Assembly: GCF_016403105.1 (NCBI RefSeq)
Contig: NZ_CP046155.1
Coordinates: forward strand, 3,811,906-3,875,905
Length of the DNA stretch: 64,000 nt
From: Leptolyngbya sp. BL0902
GTDB lineage: Bacteria > Cyanobacteriota > Cyanobacteriia > Phormidesmidales > Phormidesmidaceae
Direction: 5' to 3'
The position numbers and the translations under genes are program-made. Shown here piece after piece: positions 54,169-64,000 of the stretch. Under the pieces are notes generated by a model that was not told the origin of the DNA, did no database searches, and saw only the letters and a list, made by a program, of their open reading frames with translations. Positions within the stretch are counted from its first letter, which is position 1. The number at the start of each line of letters is the position of its first letter.

Positions 54169-55812
54169 CTAGCGCACGCTCAGCTCAGGGCTGGCCTTGC
54201 CGCTGACGATGGCGGGGTCGATGGCGAAATCTTCCGCAATCAGCCGCGCCGTCATTTTGGCGGACATCATCACGCTGGGGGTGCCTGCGCCCGGTTGGGT
54301 GCCTGCGCCGACCAGGTAGAGGTTGCTGATGTCTTCGCTGCGGTTGTGGCCCCGGAAAAAGGCAGACTGCACCAGCAGCGGCTCTGGGCCAAAGGCGTTG
54401 CCCTTATAGGCGTTGAGGGTGCCCTCGAAGTAGTCGGGGGTGATGTAGCTCTTGCACACCAGCCGCTCCCGCAGGTTGGGCAGATAGCCCCGGTCTTCCA
54501 GGTAGCTGAAGACGGCCTCACAGAGCTGTTCCCCGGCTTCGTCCCAGTTGATGCCGGAGTAGTTATTCGGCACGGGCACCAGGGTATAGGCGGCGTGGTG
54601 TCCGGGGGGCGCGAGGGAGGGATCGGTCAGGGTGGGCAGGTGCAGGTATTGGGAGAAGTCCTTGGAGAGCACCTTGCGGCCAAAGATATTTTTCAGCAAG
54701 CCCTCGTAGCGGGGGCCGAGGAGGATGGTGTGGTGGCAGAGCTTGTCGGACTCGGTGCCGTCGGCCTTGAAGCCAAAGTAGATCACAAACACCGACATGG
54801 ATTGCTGGGTCAGCTTCACCCGCAGATCGCTGTTCCAGAAGCGGTACTGGGGTTCGATCAGCTTACTGTAGGTGTTGGCCCAGTCGCCGTTGGAAATCAC
54901 TACATCCGCGTTGATCACGGTGCCGTCGGCGAGGGTAATGCCCGTGGCCACCTTCTTGCCGCCCTGCTGGGTGACATTGATTTTGGTGACTTCCGTGTTG
55001 TAGCGCATCTGGCCGCCCAGATCCTCAAACTTTTTCACGAAGCCCTGCACCAGCGCCCCGGTGCCGCCCATGGCAAAGTGGATGCCCCAGGTTTTTTCCA
55101 CGAAGTGAATCATGGCGTAGATGGCAGGGACAGAAAGGGGATTGCCGCCCACCAGCAGCGGCTCGAAGGTGAAGACCTGGCGCAGTTTGTGGCTTTTGAA
55201 GTAGCGGCTGCTGAAGCGGAACAGGTTACGCACCGCATCCAGGCGCAGCAGGTCGGGGGCGACTTTGAGCATATCGCCGACGGTGCCGAAGTGGGTGTAG
55301 CCGAGCTGCAAAAAGCCCCGCTCAAAAATGGCCTTGGACTGGGCCTGGAACTGCTCGTAGCCCTCTAGATCGCCCGGTTCACCGAGGGCTTGGATTTGTT
55401 GGCGGGTGTGGGCATCGTCGCCGTCGTAGTCGAAATAGGTGCCGTCGTCGAAATAAATCCGGTAGAAGGGCAGGATGGGGATGAGTTGGACGTAGCGGCT
55501 GGTGCTGGGGCCACCGGAGATGCCTTCCTTAATGCGCTTGTTTTCGTCCACGATGGTGGAAGGGAAATCTTCGGAGGTAAGATCCGCCTGGTCGCGCTCT
55601 AGGGAGAAGAGTTCTTCGATGAAGTGGGGCACCGTAATCACCGTTGGCCCCATATCAAAGGTGAAGCCCTCCATGCGGCGCACGTAGGCCCGACCACCGG
55701 GGGCGTCTAGCTTTTCCACGATGGTGGTGTCAAACCCTAGGCTTTGCAGGCGAATCCCGGCGGATAGCCCCCCAACCCCCGACCCGATGATGATGGCTTG
55801 CTTGCGGCCCAT
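54169..55812 (-). CDS. crtI: bacterial-type phytoene desaturase (CrtI)
   Basis: 547 residues. FAD motif [20 protein letters not shown] at the N-terminus and, unlike CrtP/CrtQ or CrtH, the CrtI-type blocks [56 protein letters not shown] and [20 protein letters not shown]. The C-terminus [20 protein letters not shown] completes the FAD fold. CrtI does all four desaturations from phytoene to lycopene in most bacteria. Among cyanobacteria the known case is Gloeobacter; related desaturases such as CrtO or CrtD could be confused, but the blocks above fit CrtI best. No phytoene synthase gene is adjacent. Confidence 0.85.
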   Translation of the reverse strand: MGRKQAIIIGSGVGGLSAGIRLQSLGFDTTIVEKLDAPGGRAYVRRMEGFTFDMGPTVITVPHFIEELFSLERDQADLTSEDFPSTIVDENKRIKEGISGGPSTSRYVQLIPILPFYRIYFDDGTYFDYDGDDAHTRQQIQALGEPGDLEGYEQFQAQSKAIFERGFLQLGYTHFGTVGDMLKVAPDLLRLDAVRNLFRFSSRYFKSHKLRQVFTFEPLLVGGNPLSVPAIYAMIHFVEKTWGIHFAMGGTGALVQGFVKKFEDLGGQMRYNTEVTKINVTQQGGKKVATGITLADGTVINADVVISNGDWANTYSKLIEPQYRFWNSDLRVKLTQQSMSVFVIYFGFKADGTESDKLCHHTILLGPRYEGLLKNIFGRKVLSKDFSQYLHLPTLTDPSLAPPGHHAAYTLVPVPNNYSGINWDEAGEQLCEAVFSYLEDRGYLPNLRERLVCKSYITPDYFEGTLNAYKGNAFGPEPLLVQSAFFRGHNRSEDISNLYLVGAGTQPGAGTPSVMMSAKMTARLIAEDFAIDPAIVSGKASPELSVR

Positions 55813-55874
55813 GTGCGACTCCTGCCCAAACGGTTTACAAAGGTTTACACGTTGTTCATATCTTACTACCCTTG

Positions 55875-57638
55875 CTACCCCTGCGCCCGCACGGCAGGTT
55901 GCGGAACGGGGCCAAGGGGCTGGTTTCGCAGGGTGGTGGTGATGGCTTCGGCGGGGGCAGGCTTAGCAAAGAAAAAGCCCTGGCCTAGTTCACAGCCTAG
56001 TTTTTTTAACGCCTGAAGCTGGTCTTGGGTTTCGATACCTTCGGCCACCACCGCCAAGTCCAACTGGTTGCTGAGGGTGATGATGGTTTCCACCACCTGG
56101 TAGTTGCGGTGGCTGCGATGCATATCGCGCACAAAGGATCGGTCAATTTTCAGGACGTCTAGGGGAAAGCGGTGGAGGTAGCCCAGGGAGGAATAGCCCG
56201 TGCCAAAGTCGTCAATGCTGATTTGGATTCGACGTTCCCGCAGTGCGTCCATCAGCACTGAGGCGGCCTCAGCATTTTCCATGATGGCGCTTTCGGTAAT
56301 TTCTAGCTTTAGGTAGGCGGGGTTAGCTCCGGTTTCTGCCAGCACTTGGTCAATGTCGGCCAGCAGGGTGGGGCTGGCAAACTGCCGCACCGAGAGGTTC
56401 ACGGCCACCGTCAGGGTTGTCCAGCCCTGTTCGTGCCAGTCTCGCAGTTGTTGGCACGCTTGGCGCAGGACGACTAGCCCTGCCCGCACCACCAGCCCCG
56501 TCTCCTCTAGGCAGGGAATGAATTCTCCTGGCGGCACAAGGCCCCGCTCGGGGTGCTGCCACCGCACGAGGGCCTCTAGGCCCATCACCCGATGGGTCGC
56601 CAGACAGATGATGGGCTGGTAATAAACCACCAACTCTCCGTAGCTAAGGGCGTGCTGGAGGTCATTTTCGAGGGTGAGGCGGTGCAGCGTGGCGGCGTGC
56701 AGTTGGGGATTGAACCACTGATGACAGCCCTTGCCTTGGCGCTTGGCGCGATACATGGCGGTGTCGGCAGCCTGAAGCAGGGCTTCGGGGTCGGTGGTGG
56801 TGCTATCCCCCAGGGCCAGCCCCAGGCAGGCGGTCATAAAAATTTCGCAGTGGGAGGTTTGGAAGGGAGCATGGAAGGATTGGAGTACCGCTTCAATCCA
56901 GGTGGGCAGGGAAAAATCAGGCGGTAGGGCGGTCAGCAGGAAGCAAAACTCATCTTCGCCCACGCGGGCCAGCACATCGCCAGGGCGCAGGTGCTGCTGT
57001 AGGCGTTCGGCGATGGCCTGGAGCAACTGGTTGCCCACGGTGTAGCCAAAGGCCCCATTGACCAGTTTAAATTGGTCGCAGTCGAGGTAGGCGAGGGCAA
57101 AGTCTGTGCGCTGTTCAGCTTGCAGCAGCCCAACGCGCTCTAGGAGGTTGATGCGGCTGGGTAATTGGGTGAGGCTGTCTTGGTAGAGCAACGTTTGCAG
57201 TTCGGCGGTGCGCTGGGCCACCTTAGCCTCAAGCTGGGCATTAAAGCTGTTGAGCTGCTGGTACTGCTGCCGAATCCGCAGCATAGACCGCACCCGCGCC
57301 GTTAGTTCCATGCGGTTGATGGGTTTGCTCACAAAGTCATCGGCCCCAGCTTCTAAACATTGGGCCAGCGTATGTTTGGAGGCCAAGGCCGTCACCATAA
57401 TAATGGGCACCGACTGCCATAGGCTCATCGCCTTGATCTGCTTGCAAAGGGCTAAACCGTCTATTCCTGGCATCATCACATCCATCAGGATTAGGTCGGG
57501 CTGCTGGATAGGCAGCGTTGCCAAGGCTTTCTCACCACTTTCGACGTAGTGTAGATGATAGTCATCGCTGCTCAGGAAAGCCTCGATAACGTCGAAATTA
57601 TCCGGTTCATCATCAACAATTAAAATAGAGAATGTCAT
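55875..57638 (-). CDS. response regulator with GGDEF-EAL output (c-di-GMP turnover)
   Basis: 587 residues. Receiver domain 1-120 (DDEPDN, phospho-Asp in [10 protein letters not shown], Lys in FVSKPIN), coiled coil, GGDEF domain about 155-310, EAL domain about 325-575. The GGDEF motif reads RVGEDEF, with Glu at the second Gly, so cyclase activity is doubtful. The EAL side is intact: [34 protein letters not shown]. The most probable activity is c-di-GMP hydrolysis controlled by phosphorylation. The ATG overlaps the stop of the hybrid kinase by 4 bases, giving coupled translation. Confidence 0.93.
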   Translation of the reverse strand: MTFSILIVDDEPDNFDVIEAFLSSDDYHLHYVESGEKALATLPIQQPDLILMDVMMPGIDGLALCKQIKAMSLWQSVPIIMVTALASKHTLAQCLEAGADDFVSKPINRMELTARVRSMLRIRQQYQQLNSFNAQLEAKVAQRTAELQTLLYQDSLTQLPSRINLLERVGLLQAEQRTDFALAYLDCDQFKLVNGAFGYTVGNQLLQAIAERLQQHLRPGDVLARVGEDEFCFLLTALPPDFSLPTWIEAVLQSFHAPFQTSHCEIFMTACLGLALGDSTTTDPEALLQAADTAMYRAKRQGKGCHQWFNPQLHAATLHRLTLENDLQHALSYGELVVYYQPIICLATHRVMGLEALVRWQHPERGLVPPGEFIPCLEETGLVVRAGLVVLRQACQQLRDWHEQGWTTLTVAVNLSVRQFASPTLLADIDQVLAETGANPAYLKLEITESAIMENAEAASVLMDALRERRIQISIDDFGTGYSSLGYLHRFPLDVLKIDRSFVRDMHRSHRNYQVVETIITLSNQLDLAVVAEGIETQDQLQALKKLGCELGQGFFFAKPAPAEAITTTLRNQPLGPVPQPAVRAQG

Positions 57639-60600
57639 AGGGAATGGGCCTGATTGTTGAGGAGTTTCCGAACCGTTGCAGCCAGATCTTTGAGCTTAAT
57701 GGGCTTGCTAATGTAGTCATTCATGCCCATGGCGAGGCAGCGCTCTCGGTCTTGGGGCATGGCGAAGGCGGTGAGCGCCACAATGAGGGTGTGGGCCAGG
57801 TTGGGATCGGCCCGGATTTGCCGAGTTGTCTCTAGGCCGTCTATATCGGGCATCTGAATATCCATCAAGATTAGGTCAGGACAATGATGCCTAGCCATGG
57901 CCAGCGCCTCGCGCCCCGTTTTGGCCACCTCTAGACGATAGCCCTTGGCCCCCAAATAGCTAGAAACCGTCTGAAGGTTGGCCTCGTTGTCATCCACTAA
58001 AAGCAGCAGCGGCGGGTCAGCCGAGGCGGTAGGTGTGTCTGGATCTGGGCTGGGGGCTAGGGCCAATCGGGGGGGGCCGGAAAAGGCGTGGGTGGGCAAG
58101 GTGGGCAAATCAATGGCGAACTGGCTGCCTACCCCCACCTCGCTACTCACCCGCACTTGTCCGCCATGGAGATCAACCATGCGCTGCACCAGGGCTAGCC
58201 CCAGCCCGGTGCCGCTGTATTGACGGTTGAGGGTGCTGTCGATCTGCACAAAGGGCTGGAAAAGTTTATCCAAGTCCTCCGGGGCAATGCCGATGCCCGT
58301 GTCGCTGACGGTGATCCGTAACCAGGGAGCTGCTCCAGGGGTGAGGGGATCAAGGAGTTGGGTCGCGAGGACAACGGTGCCCCCAGCAGGCGTAAATTTC
58401 ACGGCGTTGTTGAGTAGATTAATCAACACTTGGCGCAGGCGACGCTCGTCGGCGAACACCTCAGGCAGGTGATCGGGTACCTCCACCCTCAGGGTAATCT
58501 GCTTTTCCTGGGCCTGGGATTGCACAAAGGGCACACTGGAGGAGCACAGGTAGGCCATCGACACAGAGGTTGGGTCAAGGGTCATCTGCCCCGCCTCAAT
58601 TTTGGCCAGATCCAGAATGTCGTTGATCAGCTCTAGCAGGTGGTCGCCGCTGTTGGCAATGGTGCGGAGGGCGTTGTGCTGACGATCATTGAGGGGGCCA
58701 AACATCTCATCCTGTAGCCCTTCGGCCATGCCCAGAACGGCATTCAGGGGGGTGCGTAGCTCATGGCTCATATTGGCCAAGAACTCGTCCTTCATCCGGG
58801 TGGCACGGGCCAGTTCTCGGTTGGTTTGATGGAGGGCCATTTCCACCTGTTTGCGATTGCTGATATCGGTCACGCGCACCAGTTTGAGCCGCTGCCCAGC
58901 CACCGTAATCAGTCGGGTGGCAATGTTGCCCCAAAAGGTCTTCCCTGTGAACGTGCGATACTCAATTTCATGGCTCCAAACGCCCTGTTGATCAATGATG
59001 GCGTAGATCTCCTGGAGTTCCTCCTCCGTGAAGGGCTGCACCTGAAGTCGGTGGCCTGCAATGTTGACGAGCTGGTGTTTGGCCGAGGCTTCAAAGAGAT
59101 CAACGGCCCGCTGATTGCAGTCTATGGTGCGCTGTGTTTGAGGATCGACCAAGAACAGGGCATCGGTAGACTCATTAAAAATTGCCTCCCGCAAATCCCG
59201 GCTGCGAATCAGCTCCAGTTCTGTGCGCTTGCGGTGGCTGATATCGCGGATAAAGAAGACGACCTCCCCTTGCCCACAGGGAGCCACTCGCACCTCCTCA
59301 TAGCGGAGCCCCCCGTGAATAGGAACAGTCTGTTCGTAGCACTGCACCGTTTGGGTCTCGAGGGCTTTGTGAATGGCCTCTAGTTTTTGGGCGAGGTGGT
59401 GCCGAGAAGCCCCTGGGGGCAGCGCCTCCGAAAGATGCTTCCCAACGGCCCCCTGGGGATCGACGAGGTTGCCCGCAGGGGGAGAGGCCATAAACTCACG
59501 GTAAATCCCCTCCCGATTAACCCGGAAGATGAGGTCTGGTAAGGCCAGTAGGGTAGCGCGGGTGCGTTCCTCGCTGCGCTGAAGGATGGTTTGCATCACC
59601 CAGCGATCACTCACATCCATGGCAATGCCAAATAGGCGGCTGCGCTCCTCTGGGGCCGCCGCATTGAGGGCCACCTTGACAAACAAACAGCCCTGGGTGC
59701 CGTCTAACCGGGTAATAGGCAGGTCGGCGGTGCAGGGAATGCCCGTCGCTAGGGCCTGGTCAATTAAGTCCCGGAATTGATCCCAAGTGGCAGCAGAAAC
59801 GTAGGGTCGAAGATCCCCGCTGCCCTGGGTGTCATCCGCTTCATCGGTGTCCCCCAACAGCGCCATCACCTCCTTAGACCAGGTAATTTGCCGGGTGGAC
59901 ACTTCCATCTCCCACCAGCCCAGCCGCGCCACCTGCTGGGCTTCCTTCAGGCGGGCTTCGCTGCGTTGCAGTGCCTTAGTGCGCTGGGCTACCCGGTCTT
60001 CTAGTTCCCGGTTGAGTTGGGCCAGGGCACGGATGGCCTGGTCTTGCTCGAGGGCCACCTTAGCCAGGTTAGCCGCCACCTGGAGAGTATCCAACTCATG
60101 GGGATAGGGCTGACGGGGCTGCGGAAAGTACACCGCCAAGGTGCCCAACACCGGGCCATCGCTGGCAAAGATAGGAATCGACCAACAGGCCCGCAGACCA
60201 TGGGCCAAGGCCAAATCCCGAAAGTTGGCCCAGAGGGGATCGGTGGCAATATCTCCCACAATGACGGGCTGACGGCGCAGGGCAGCGGTGCCGCAGGATC
60301 CCATCGCCTCGCCCACGGCAGTCCCTCGCAGGGCTTCGCTATAGGCGGCGGGCAGGTTGGGAGCCACGCCGGGATAGAGGCGGTTATCCTCAGCGCAAAA
60401 GAGAAAGGAACAGCGACTCTCAGTCAGGTGATCCTCCAAGGCCAACACGAGGTCTGTGAGAATATCAGGCAGCGGTTCGGTGCGGGCAATGCTGGCCAAA
60501 ATGCTGCTTTGTAAGGCAAGGCGCTGCTCCGTGCGATTGCGCTCGGTCACATCAATGGCCACCCCAGCGGCCAGGGTTTTTCGATGGGGCTGGGGGAGCG

Positions 60601-62326
60601 GAAACTTAAAGCACAAAAACTCCCCAGGACTGCCATCGGGTCGCTGCCCCGGCTCCACCACCTCCAGCACGTCACCATGGTCTACAACCCAGCGATTGTG
60701 TTTGGCATAAAGGGTCGCCGCCGCATCCCCAAACACATCAAACAAGGACTGACCTTCTAGGTCTTCCAACGAGGTGTGGGGCGGTAGGGCAAAGTTGCGG
60801 TACCAGCCCTGGCTGGCATACTCCAGGGTGTGGGTATCAGGATCATTAATCCAGGCCACCACGGGGCTGTTGTCCATAAAGGTGCGAAAGCGAATTTCAC
60901 TGGCCCGCAGCGCTAGCTCCGCCTGCTTGAGATCGTCAATATCGGTGTGAGTGCCCAACATTCGCAGCGGACGGCCCGCCTCATTCCAGGCGACGATTTT
61001 GCCCAAGGACAGCACCCACTTCCATCCCCCGGCCTGGGTTTTCAGCCGAAACTCCAGTCTATAGTCTGGGATCGCCCCGGCCACGTAGGCATCGTAGGTT
61101 GCGAGGGCCACCTCCCGATCCTCCGGGTGCAGCATCTGCCGCCAACGGGCTTCGGTTTCGTGGAAGGTGGCCGGATCGTAGCCCAGCATGGTGGCGTATT
61201 CTGGGCTCACCAGCACCTCACCCGTAGTCAAATCGACATCGTAGAGGCCCTGGTTCGTTGCACTGAGGGCAAGGCGGAGACGTTCTTCGCTTTCCTGAAG
61301 TTGGCGCTCGTCCTCTAGCCGCTGCTGGGTCGCTACCATCATTTTCCCAAGCACCTGCAAGAGCTGGATCGTTTCCGCCAACCACCAGGCAACGGGCTGA
61401 CGAGCCACCAACCCAATGACCCCCACCATCGTTGCTTTATGCACCAGCGGTAGGCTCAATACGGCTCCGATGCCCTGCCGCCGCCATTGGGCTTGGTCTA
61501 GGGCCGCCGCCGCTGGCACATCGGCCACATTGGGGACGTAGACCATGTGTTCTCGCTGCAACAGGCGGTAACTCCAGGGCAACTGGTCTTCATTGGGAAT
61601 CAGCGCTGGATCGACCTTGCCCTCCACCCAGGTCTGGGCTGAGACGGTGGCAGAGCTAGGACACAGGGTGAGATAGACCCCGTCTACCCGCGTGGCGTCG
61701 CGCACCAAGTGCAGGACATGGCGGATTTCCGATTCGAGATCGGCAGCACTGATATCGACAAAACGGCTGATGATGACGGTGATCAAATGGCTGTAGTTGC
61801 GCTGGGTATACAACGTTTGGTGCAGCCGCTGCCCCCCGTGAGCCCAACCCCGAACACCCAACCCGGTGATGACCATCACCCCCAACAGTTGCCCCTGGTG
61901 GCCCGTCACCAGCAGGTAGGGATGATCTTGCTGGCTAGCCAGTTCCGAGACCGTGGGCAGGGCGGATCTGGGAAGCAGAGACAGGGCCTCAGTCATCACA
62001 TCGGCGGCGGTCAGGGTACTGAGGTCTTTTCCCTGGGCACAGGCCCGCACCACCTCGGTAGGCGTAACTACCCCCAAGGGCCGCACCCACCCCAGATCTG
62101 GTCGCTCCTCCGTCGGCTCCTCTGTCGGCCCGCCTCTCACCCCATCCATCGACCCATCCATGGGGCTGGCCACCACCACCACCCCAGACAGCGATTCCGT
62201 GAGGCGCTGGGCAAGATCCGGGATCCCTGTGGTGGGGTGTACCCAAACCACCCCCCCCTCGGTCAAATCTAAATTCGGCCAAGGGCAGGGGTTATCTTCA
62301 GTCGATGATGCACTCGTGGGGGTCAT
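57635..62326 (-). CDS. hybrid sensor kinase with CBS, GAF and PAS domains
   Basis: 1563 residues, no obvious membrane segment. Approximate order: CBS pair 25-160, GAF 195-345, PAS 350-475, PAS 480-600, GAF 620-770 with QRTKALQRSEARL coiled coil, three further PAS domains to about 1165, HisKA with MSHELRTPLNAVLGM about 1175, HATPase about 1290-1410 (NLLNNAVKFTPAGG, GTGLGLALVQRM), and C-terminal receiver about 1435-1555 with LILMDIQMPDIDG and ISKPIK. The many input domains suggest integration of light, redox or nucleotide signals; chromophore Cys residues are not evident to me. Its partner is the coupled receiver-GGDEF-EAL gene. Confidence 0.94.
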   Translation of the reverse strand: MTPTSASSTEDNPCPWPNLDLTEGGVVWVHPTTGIPDLAQRLTESLSGVVVVASPMDGSMDGVRGGPTEEPTEERPDLGWVRPLGVVTPTEVVRACAQGKDLSTLTAADVMTEALSLLPRSALPTVSELASQQDHPYLLVTGHQGQLLGVMVITGLGVRGWAHGGQRLHQTLYTQRNYSHLITVIISRFVDISAADLESEIRHVLHLVRDATRVDGVYLTLCPSSATVSAQTWVEGKVDPALIPNEDQLPWSYRLLQREHMVYVPNVADVPAAAALDQAQWRRQGIGAVLSLPLVHKATMVGVIGLVARQPVAWWLAETIQLLQVLGKMMVATQQRLEDERQLQESEERLRLALSATNQGLYDVDLTTGEVLVSPEYATMLGYDPATFHETEARWRQMLHPEDREVALATYDAYVAGAIPDYRLEFRLKTQAGGWKWVLSLGKIVAWNEAGRPLRMLGTHTDIDDLKQAELALRASEIRFRTFMDNSPVVAWINDPDTHTLEYASQGWYRNFALPPHTSLEDLEGQSLFDVFGDAAATLYAKHNRWVVDHGDVLEVVEPGQRPDGSPGEFLCFKFPLPQPHRKTLAAGVAIDVTERNRTEQRLALQSSILASIARTEPLPDILTDLVLALEDHLTESRCSFLFCAEDNRLYPGVAPNLPAAYSEALRGTAVGEAMGSCGTAALRRQPVIVGDIATDPLWANFRDLALAHGLRACWSIPIFASDGPVLGTLAVYFPQPRQPYPHELDTLQVAANLAKVALEQDQAIRALAQLNRELEDRVAQRTKALQRSEARLKEAQQVARLGWWEMEVSTRQITWSKEVMALLGDTDEADDTQGSGDLRPYVSAATWDQFRDLIDQALATGIPCTADLPITRLDGTQGCLFVKVALNAAAPEERSRLFGIAMDVSDRWVMQTILQRSEERTRATLLALPDLIFRVNREGIYREFMASPPAGNLVDPQGAVGKHLSEALPPGASRHHLAQKLEAIHKALETQTVQCYEQTVPIHGGLRYEEVRVAPCGQGEVVFFIRDISHRKRTELELIRSRDLREAIFNESTDALFLVDPQTQRTIDCNQRAVDLFEASAKHQLVNIAGHRLQVQPFTEEELQEIYAIIDQQGVWSHEIEYRTFTGKTFWGNIATRLITVAGQRLKLVRVTDISNRKQVEMALHQTNRELARATRMKDEFLANMSHELRTPLNAVLGMAEGLQDEMFGPLNDRQHNALRTIANSGDHLLELINDILDLAKIEAGQMTLDPTSVSMAYLCSSSVPFVQSQAQEKQITLRVEVPDHLPEVFADERRLRQVLINLLNNAVKFTPAGGTVVLATQLLDPLTPGAAPWLRITVSDTGIGIAPEDLDKLFQPFVQIDSTLNRQYSGTGLGLALVQRMVDLHGGQVRVSSEVGVGSQFAIDLPTLPTHAFSGPPRLALAPSPDPDTPTASADPPLLLLVDDNEANLQTVSSYLGAKGYRLEVAKTGREALAMARHHCPDLILMDIQMPDIDGLETTRQIRADPNLAHTLIVALTAFAMPQDRERCLAMGMNDYISKPIKLKDLAATVRKLLNNQAHSL

Positions 62327-62920
62327 GTGTGGTCTCTCACCCGCTCCATGAGGTTTACGGGCCTGACAGGGAAGCTATATTCGTTATCCATGACTAGCCT
62401 AGAGAGGGAGAATGGATGAAATCAACGACCTAGACCTAGGATCATGCTCCTACGCCCAACGGCCCCCGACCTGAACATGGGGTCAACAGCGGTTTGCTGC
62501 CCCAGGGCGTCTGCCGCAGCACCAACCACTCTTCCACCTAGACCAACTAACCTAGACCAACTAACCTAGACCAACCAACCTGTCTTGACTACGGGCTTTC
62601 CCCGCTTGACGCCTGAGATTGCGAGTGCCCTCAGGCTAGAAAGTTACATGATGAACTTAAGATGCCCAACTGCGAGAAAAATTTGATCTGCTCAATCAAG
62701 ACTTAATACTTTTGCGCCCCTTTCGCTAACGTTGTTGATCATGCTAAGTCGCCTTTGCTCAAAGTGGCACCTTTTACGGTAAAGAAGCCTGAATCCTGTC
62801 CGCCGATAGAGCCGTGAAGATGGCTGAATCCTTTCGGCACAGCTCAGCCTTTTGGCGGACAGACTTTTCGCAAGTGGGATCTTGCAAGACTTCAGCGCCC
62901 CCAGGATCGCTACCTTGTGC
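62327..62920. other. intergenic region between kinase and SNF2 helicase
   Basis: About 590 bp without a convincing gene. It contains a 14-bp tandem repeat at 62536-62577 and a 9-bp inverted repeat (CTGTCCGCC at 62796-62804, GGCGGACAG at 62854-62862, 49-base loop). Frames of about 80 codons on either strand lack natural composition. It may hold the promoter of the kinase gene. Confidence 0.6.
62536..62577. repeat. three tandem 14-bp repeats
   Basis: ACCTAGACCAACTA repeated three times, the third copy differing at one base. Intergenic. Confidence 0.85.
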
Positions 62921-64000
62921 CTACCCTTCACTAATCATCCGCAGTAGTTCATCAGTGGAGATCTTGCCGCTCATGTCGGTGCCCTCTAGGAGGCTGTCGG
63001 CCAGGTCGCGTTTTTGTTTGTGCAAGTCCACGATTTTTTCTTCGATGGTGTGTTGGGCCACCAGACGATAGATGGTGACGGGGCGCTGTTGGCCCATGCG
63101 GTGGGCGCGGTCGCTGGCCTGGTCTTCCACAGCGGGGTTCCACCAGGGATCCATGTGGATGACGTAATCCGCTGCGGTCAGATTAAGCCCGGTGCCCCCG
63201 GCCTTGAGGCTAATCAAAAACACATCGCCCTGGCCGGATTGGAAGGCATCCACCCGTTTTTTGCGCTCCTTGGCAGGGGTGCTGCCATCGAGGTATTGGT
63301 AGTGAACCTTCTGTTTATCCAGGAATTCCTTCAGGATGGCGAGGTGATCCACAAACTGGCTAAAAACCAGGGCTTTGTGGTTATTTTCCAGCAGTTCTTC
63401 GAGAATTTCCCCAAAGGCTTCCAGTTTGGCGCTGGGGAGTTTGGGTTCGGCCTTCACCAGGCGGGTGTTGCAGCAGGCGCGGCGCAGTTTCATAATTTCC
63501 GCCAGCACTTGCAGGTGTTTAGCCCCGCCCTCGGCCCCTGGTTCCGAGAGTTTGGCGATGGCTTCGCGGCGTAGGGCTTCGTAGAAGGCCATTTCCTGGG
63601 TGCTGAGTTCCACCTGGAGGGTGATTTCGGTGCGGGCGGGCAGTTCCTCCAGCACTTCGGTTTTGGTGCGGCGCAGGATGAAGGGCTGGATTAGCTTTTT
63701 CAGGCGGTTGCGGGCCTGTTTGTCCTGGTTGCGTTCGATGGCGTTGGCAAAGCGCTGGTTGAACTGCTCCTGGGAACCCAACAGGCCGGGGTTGATGAAC
63801 CGAAACAGGTTCCACAGTTCCCCTAGGTGGTTTTCGATGGGGGTACCCGTGGTGAGGATTTTGAAGCCGCCCTGGAGCTTCATCGCCGCCTGGGATCGTT
63901 TGGTGGCGGAGTTTTTGATCGCCTGGGCCTCATCCAGCACGATGGTTTGCCACTGCACTTCCGCCAGCATTTTGGCGACTTCTTCCTGTTGCAGCAGGCC
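62921..64000 (-). CDS. SNF2-family helicase, C-terminal part (cut by window edge)
   Basis: The frame is open to the window end, giving the last 359 residues. It starts in the middle of lobe 1 with IVLDEAQAIKNS (DEAQ box) and TTGTPIENHLGELWNLFRF; the second lobe has ALVFSQFVDHLAILKEFLDK, LISLKAGGTGLNLTAADYVI and PWWNPAVEDQASDRAHRMGQ, ending with ISTDELLRMISEG. It is a member of the same SWI2/SNF2 family as the gene at 5532, but the two differ in detail (for example HMDPWWNP versus HFDRWWNP) and are not recent copies. The Walker A region lies outside the window. Confidence 0.92.
   Translation of the reverse strand, partial: GLLQQEEVAKMLAEVQWQTIVLDEAQAIKNSATKRSQAAMKLQGGFKILTTGTPIENHLGELWNLFRFINPGLLGSQEQFNQRFANAIERNQDKQARNRLKKLIQPFILRRTKTEVLEELPARTEITLQVELSTQEMAFYEALRREAIAKLSEPGAEGGAKHLQVLAEIMKLRRACCNTRLVKAEPKLPSAKLEAFGEILEELLENNHKALVFSQFVDHLAILKEFLDKQKVHYQYLDGSTPAKERKKRVDAFQSGQGDVFLISLKAGGTGLNLTAADYVIHMDPWWNPAVEDQASDRAHRMGQQRPVTIYRLVAQHTIEEKIVDLHKQKRDLADSLLEGTDMSGKISTDELLRMISEG

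Noticed and set aside
54295-55368. Plus-strand frame of 357 codons opposite crtI
   Set aside because: Val/Gly/Ala-rich antisense shadow; no motifs, no ribosome-binding site.
62692-62931. Short frames before the distal SNF2 gene
   Set aside because: Basic, low-similarity readings over an intergenic region that contains an inverted repeat.

Overview
The window is a chromosomal segment of a cyanobacterium, probably a filamentous Leptolyngbya- or Nodosilinea-like lineage. Markers for this are the nitrogen regulator NtcA, the photosystem II proteins PsbQ and Psb30, a Rieske protein, DUF1997 and DUF4079 proteins, a type IV pilin, cyanobacterial-style FtsH, and short heptamer repeats of the kind known from filamentous cyanobacteria. 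Most of it is GC-rich housekeeping sequence. It is interrupted by a visibly more AT-rich accessory island at about 8.9-13.0 kb and a repeat-rich stretch at about 25.9-33.4 kb.

Layout. 1-8.9 kb: threonine synthase (cut by the window edge) divergent from ntcA, with a perfect NtcA box between them; then tmk-holB, glyoxalase II, a cupin protein and a large SNF2 helicase. 8.9-13.0 kb: an island of toxin-antitoxin-like genes (VapB-like antitoxin, a small gene coupled to a retropepsin-like gene, a DUF433/DUF5615 pair, a lone HicB, and MntA with a HepT toxin broken by a stop codon), closed by a frameshifted IS5-family element. 13.0-25.9 kb: Uma2 nuclease, glycogen debranching enzyme, glycine oxidase-like protein, PsbQ, a large unknown membrane protein, a response regulator, a lysozyme-like enzyme, methionine aminopeptidase and an MBL-fold protein. 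25.9-30.8 kb: Uma2, a coiled-coil PD-(D/E)XK protein, a second MNT nucleotidyltransferase beside a toxin remnant, a 165-bp MITE with exact 14-bp ends and an 11-bp target duplication, a methyltransferase and a pilin.

30.8-33.4 kb holds the most unusual feature: five head-to-tail copies of an unrecognised gene for a two-helix membrane protein with a charged coiled-coil tail. The copies are separated by spacers of exactly 62 bp, each copy has its own TATAAT box, and lengths run from 132 to 186 residues. It lies beside a secreted M48 metalloprotease with a long acidic region.

35-64 kb: tRNA-Leu(CAA) overlapping the end of a second M48 protease, several small membrane proteins, ftsH, an aminotransferase, uraH, a Tat-type Rieske protein, metH carrying three in-frame repeat insertions, an acyltransferase, two half-size GDT1-like transporters separated by a minisatellite, psb30, a second methionine aminopeptidase, purF, a bacterial-type CrtI phytoene desaturase (most cyanobacteria use CrtP/CrtQ/CrtH), an overlapping response regulator/c-di-GMP phosphodiesterase and giant hybrid kinase pair, and a second SNF2 helicase cut by the window end. 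All functional calls come from reading the sequence; no database search was run.
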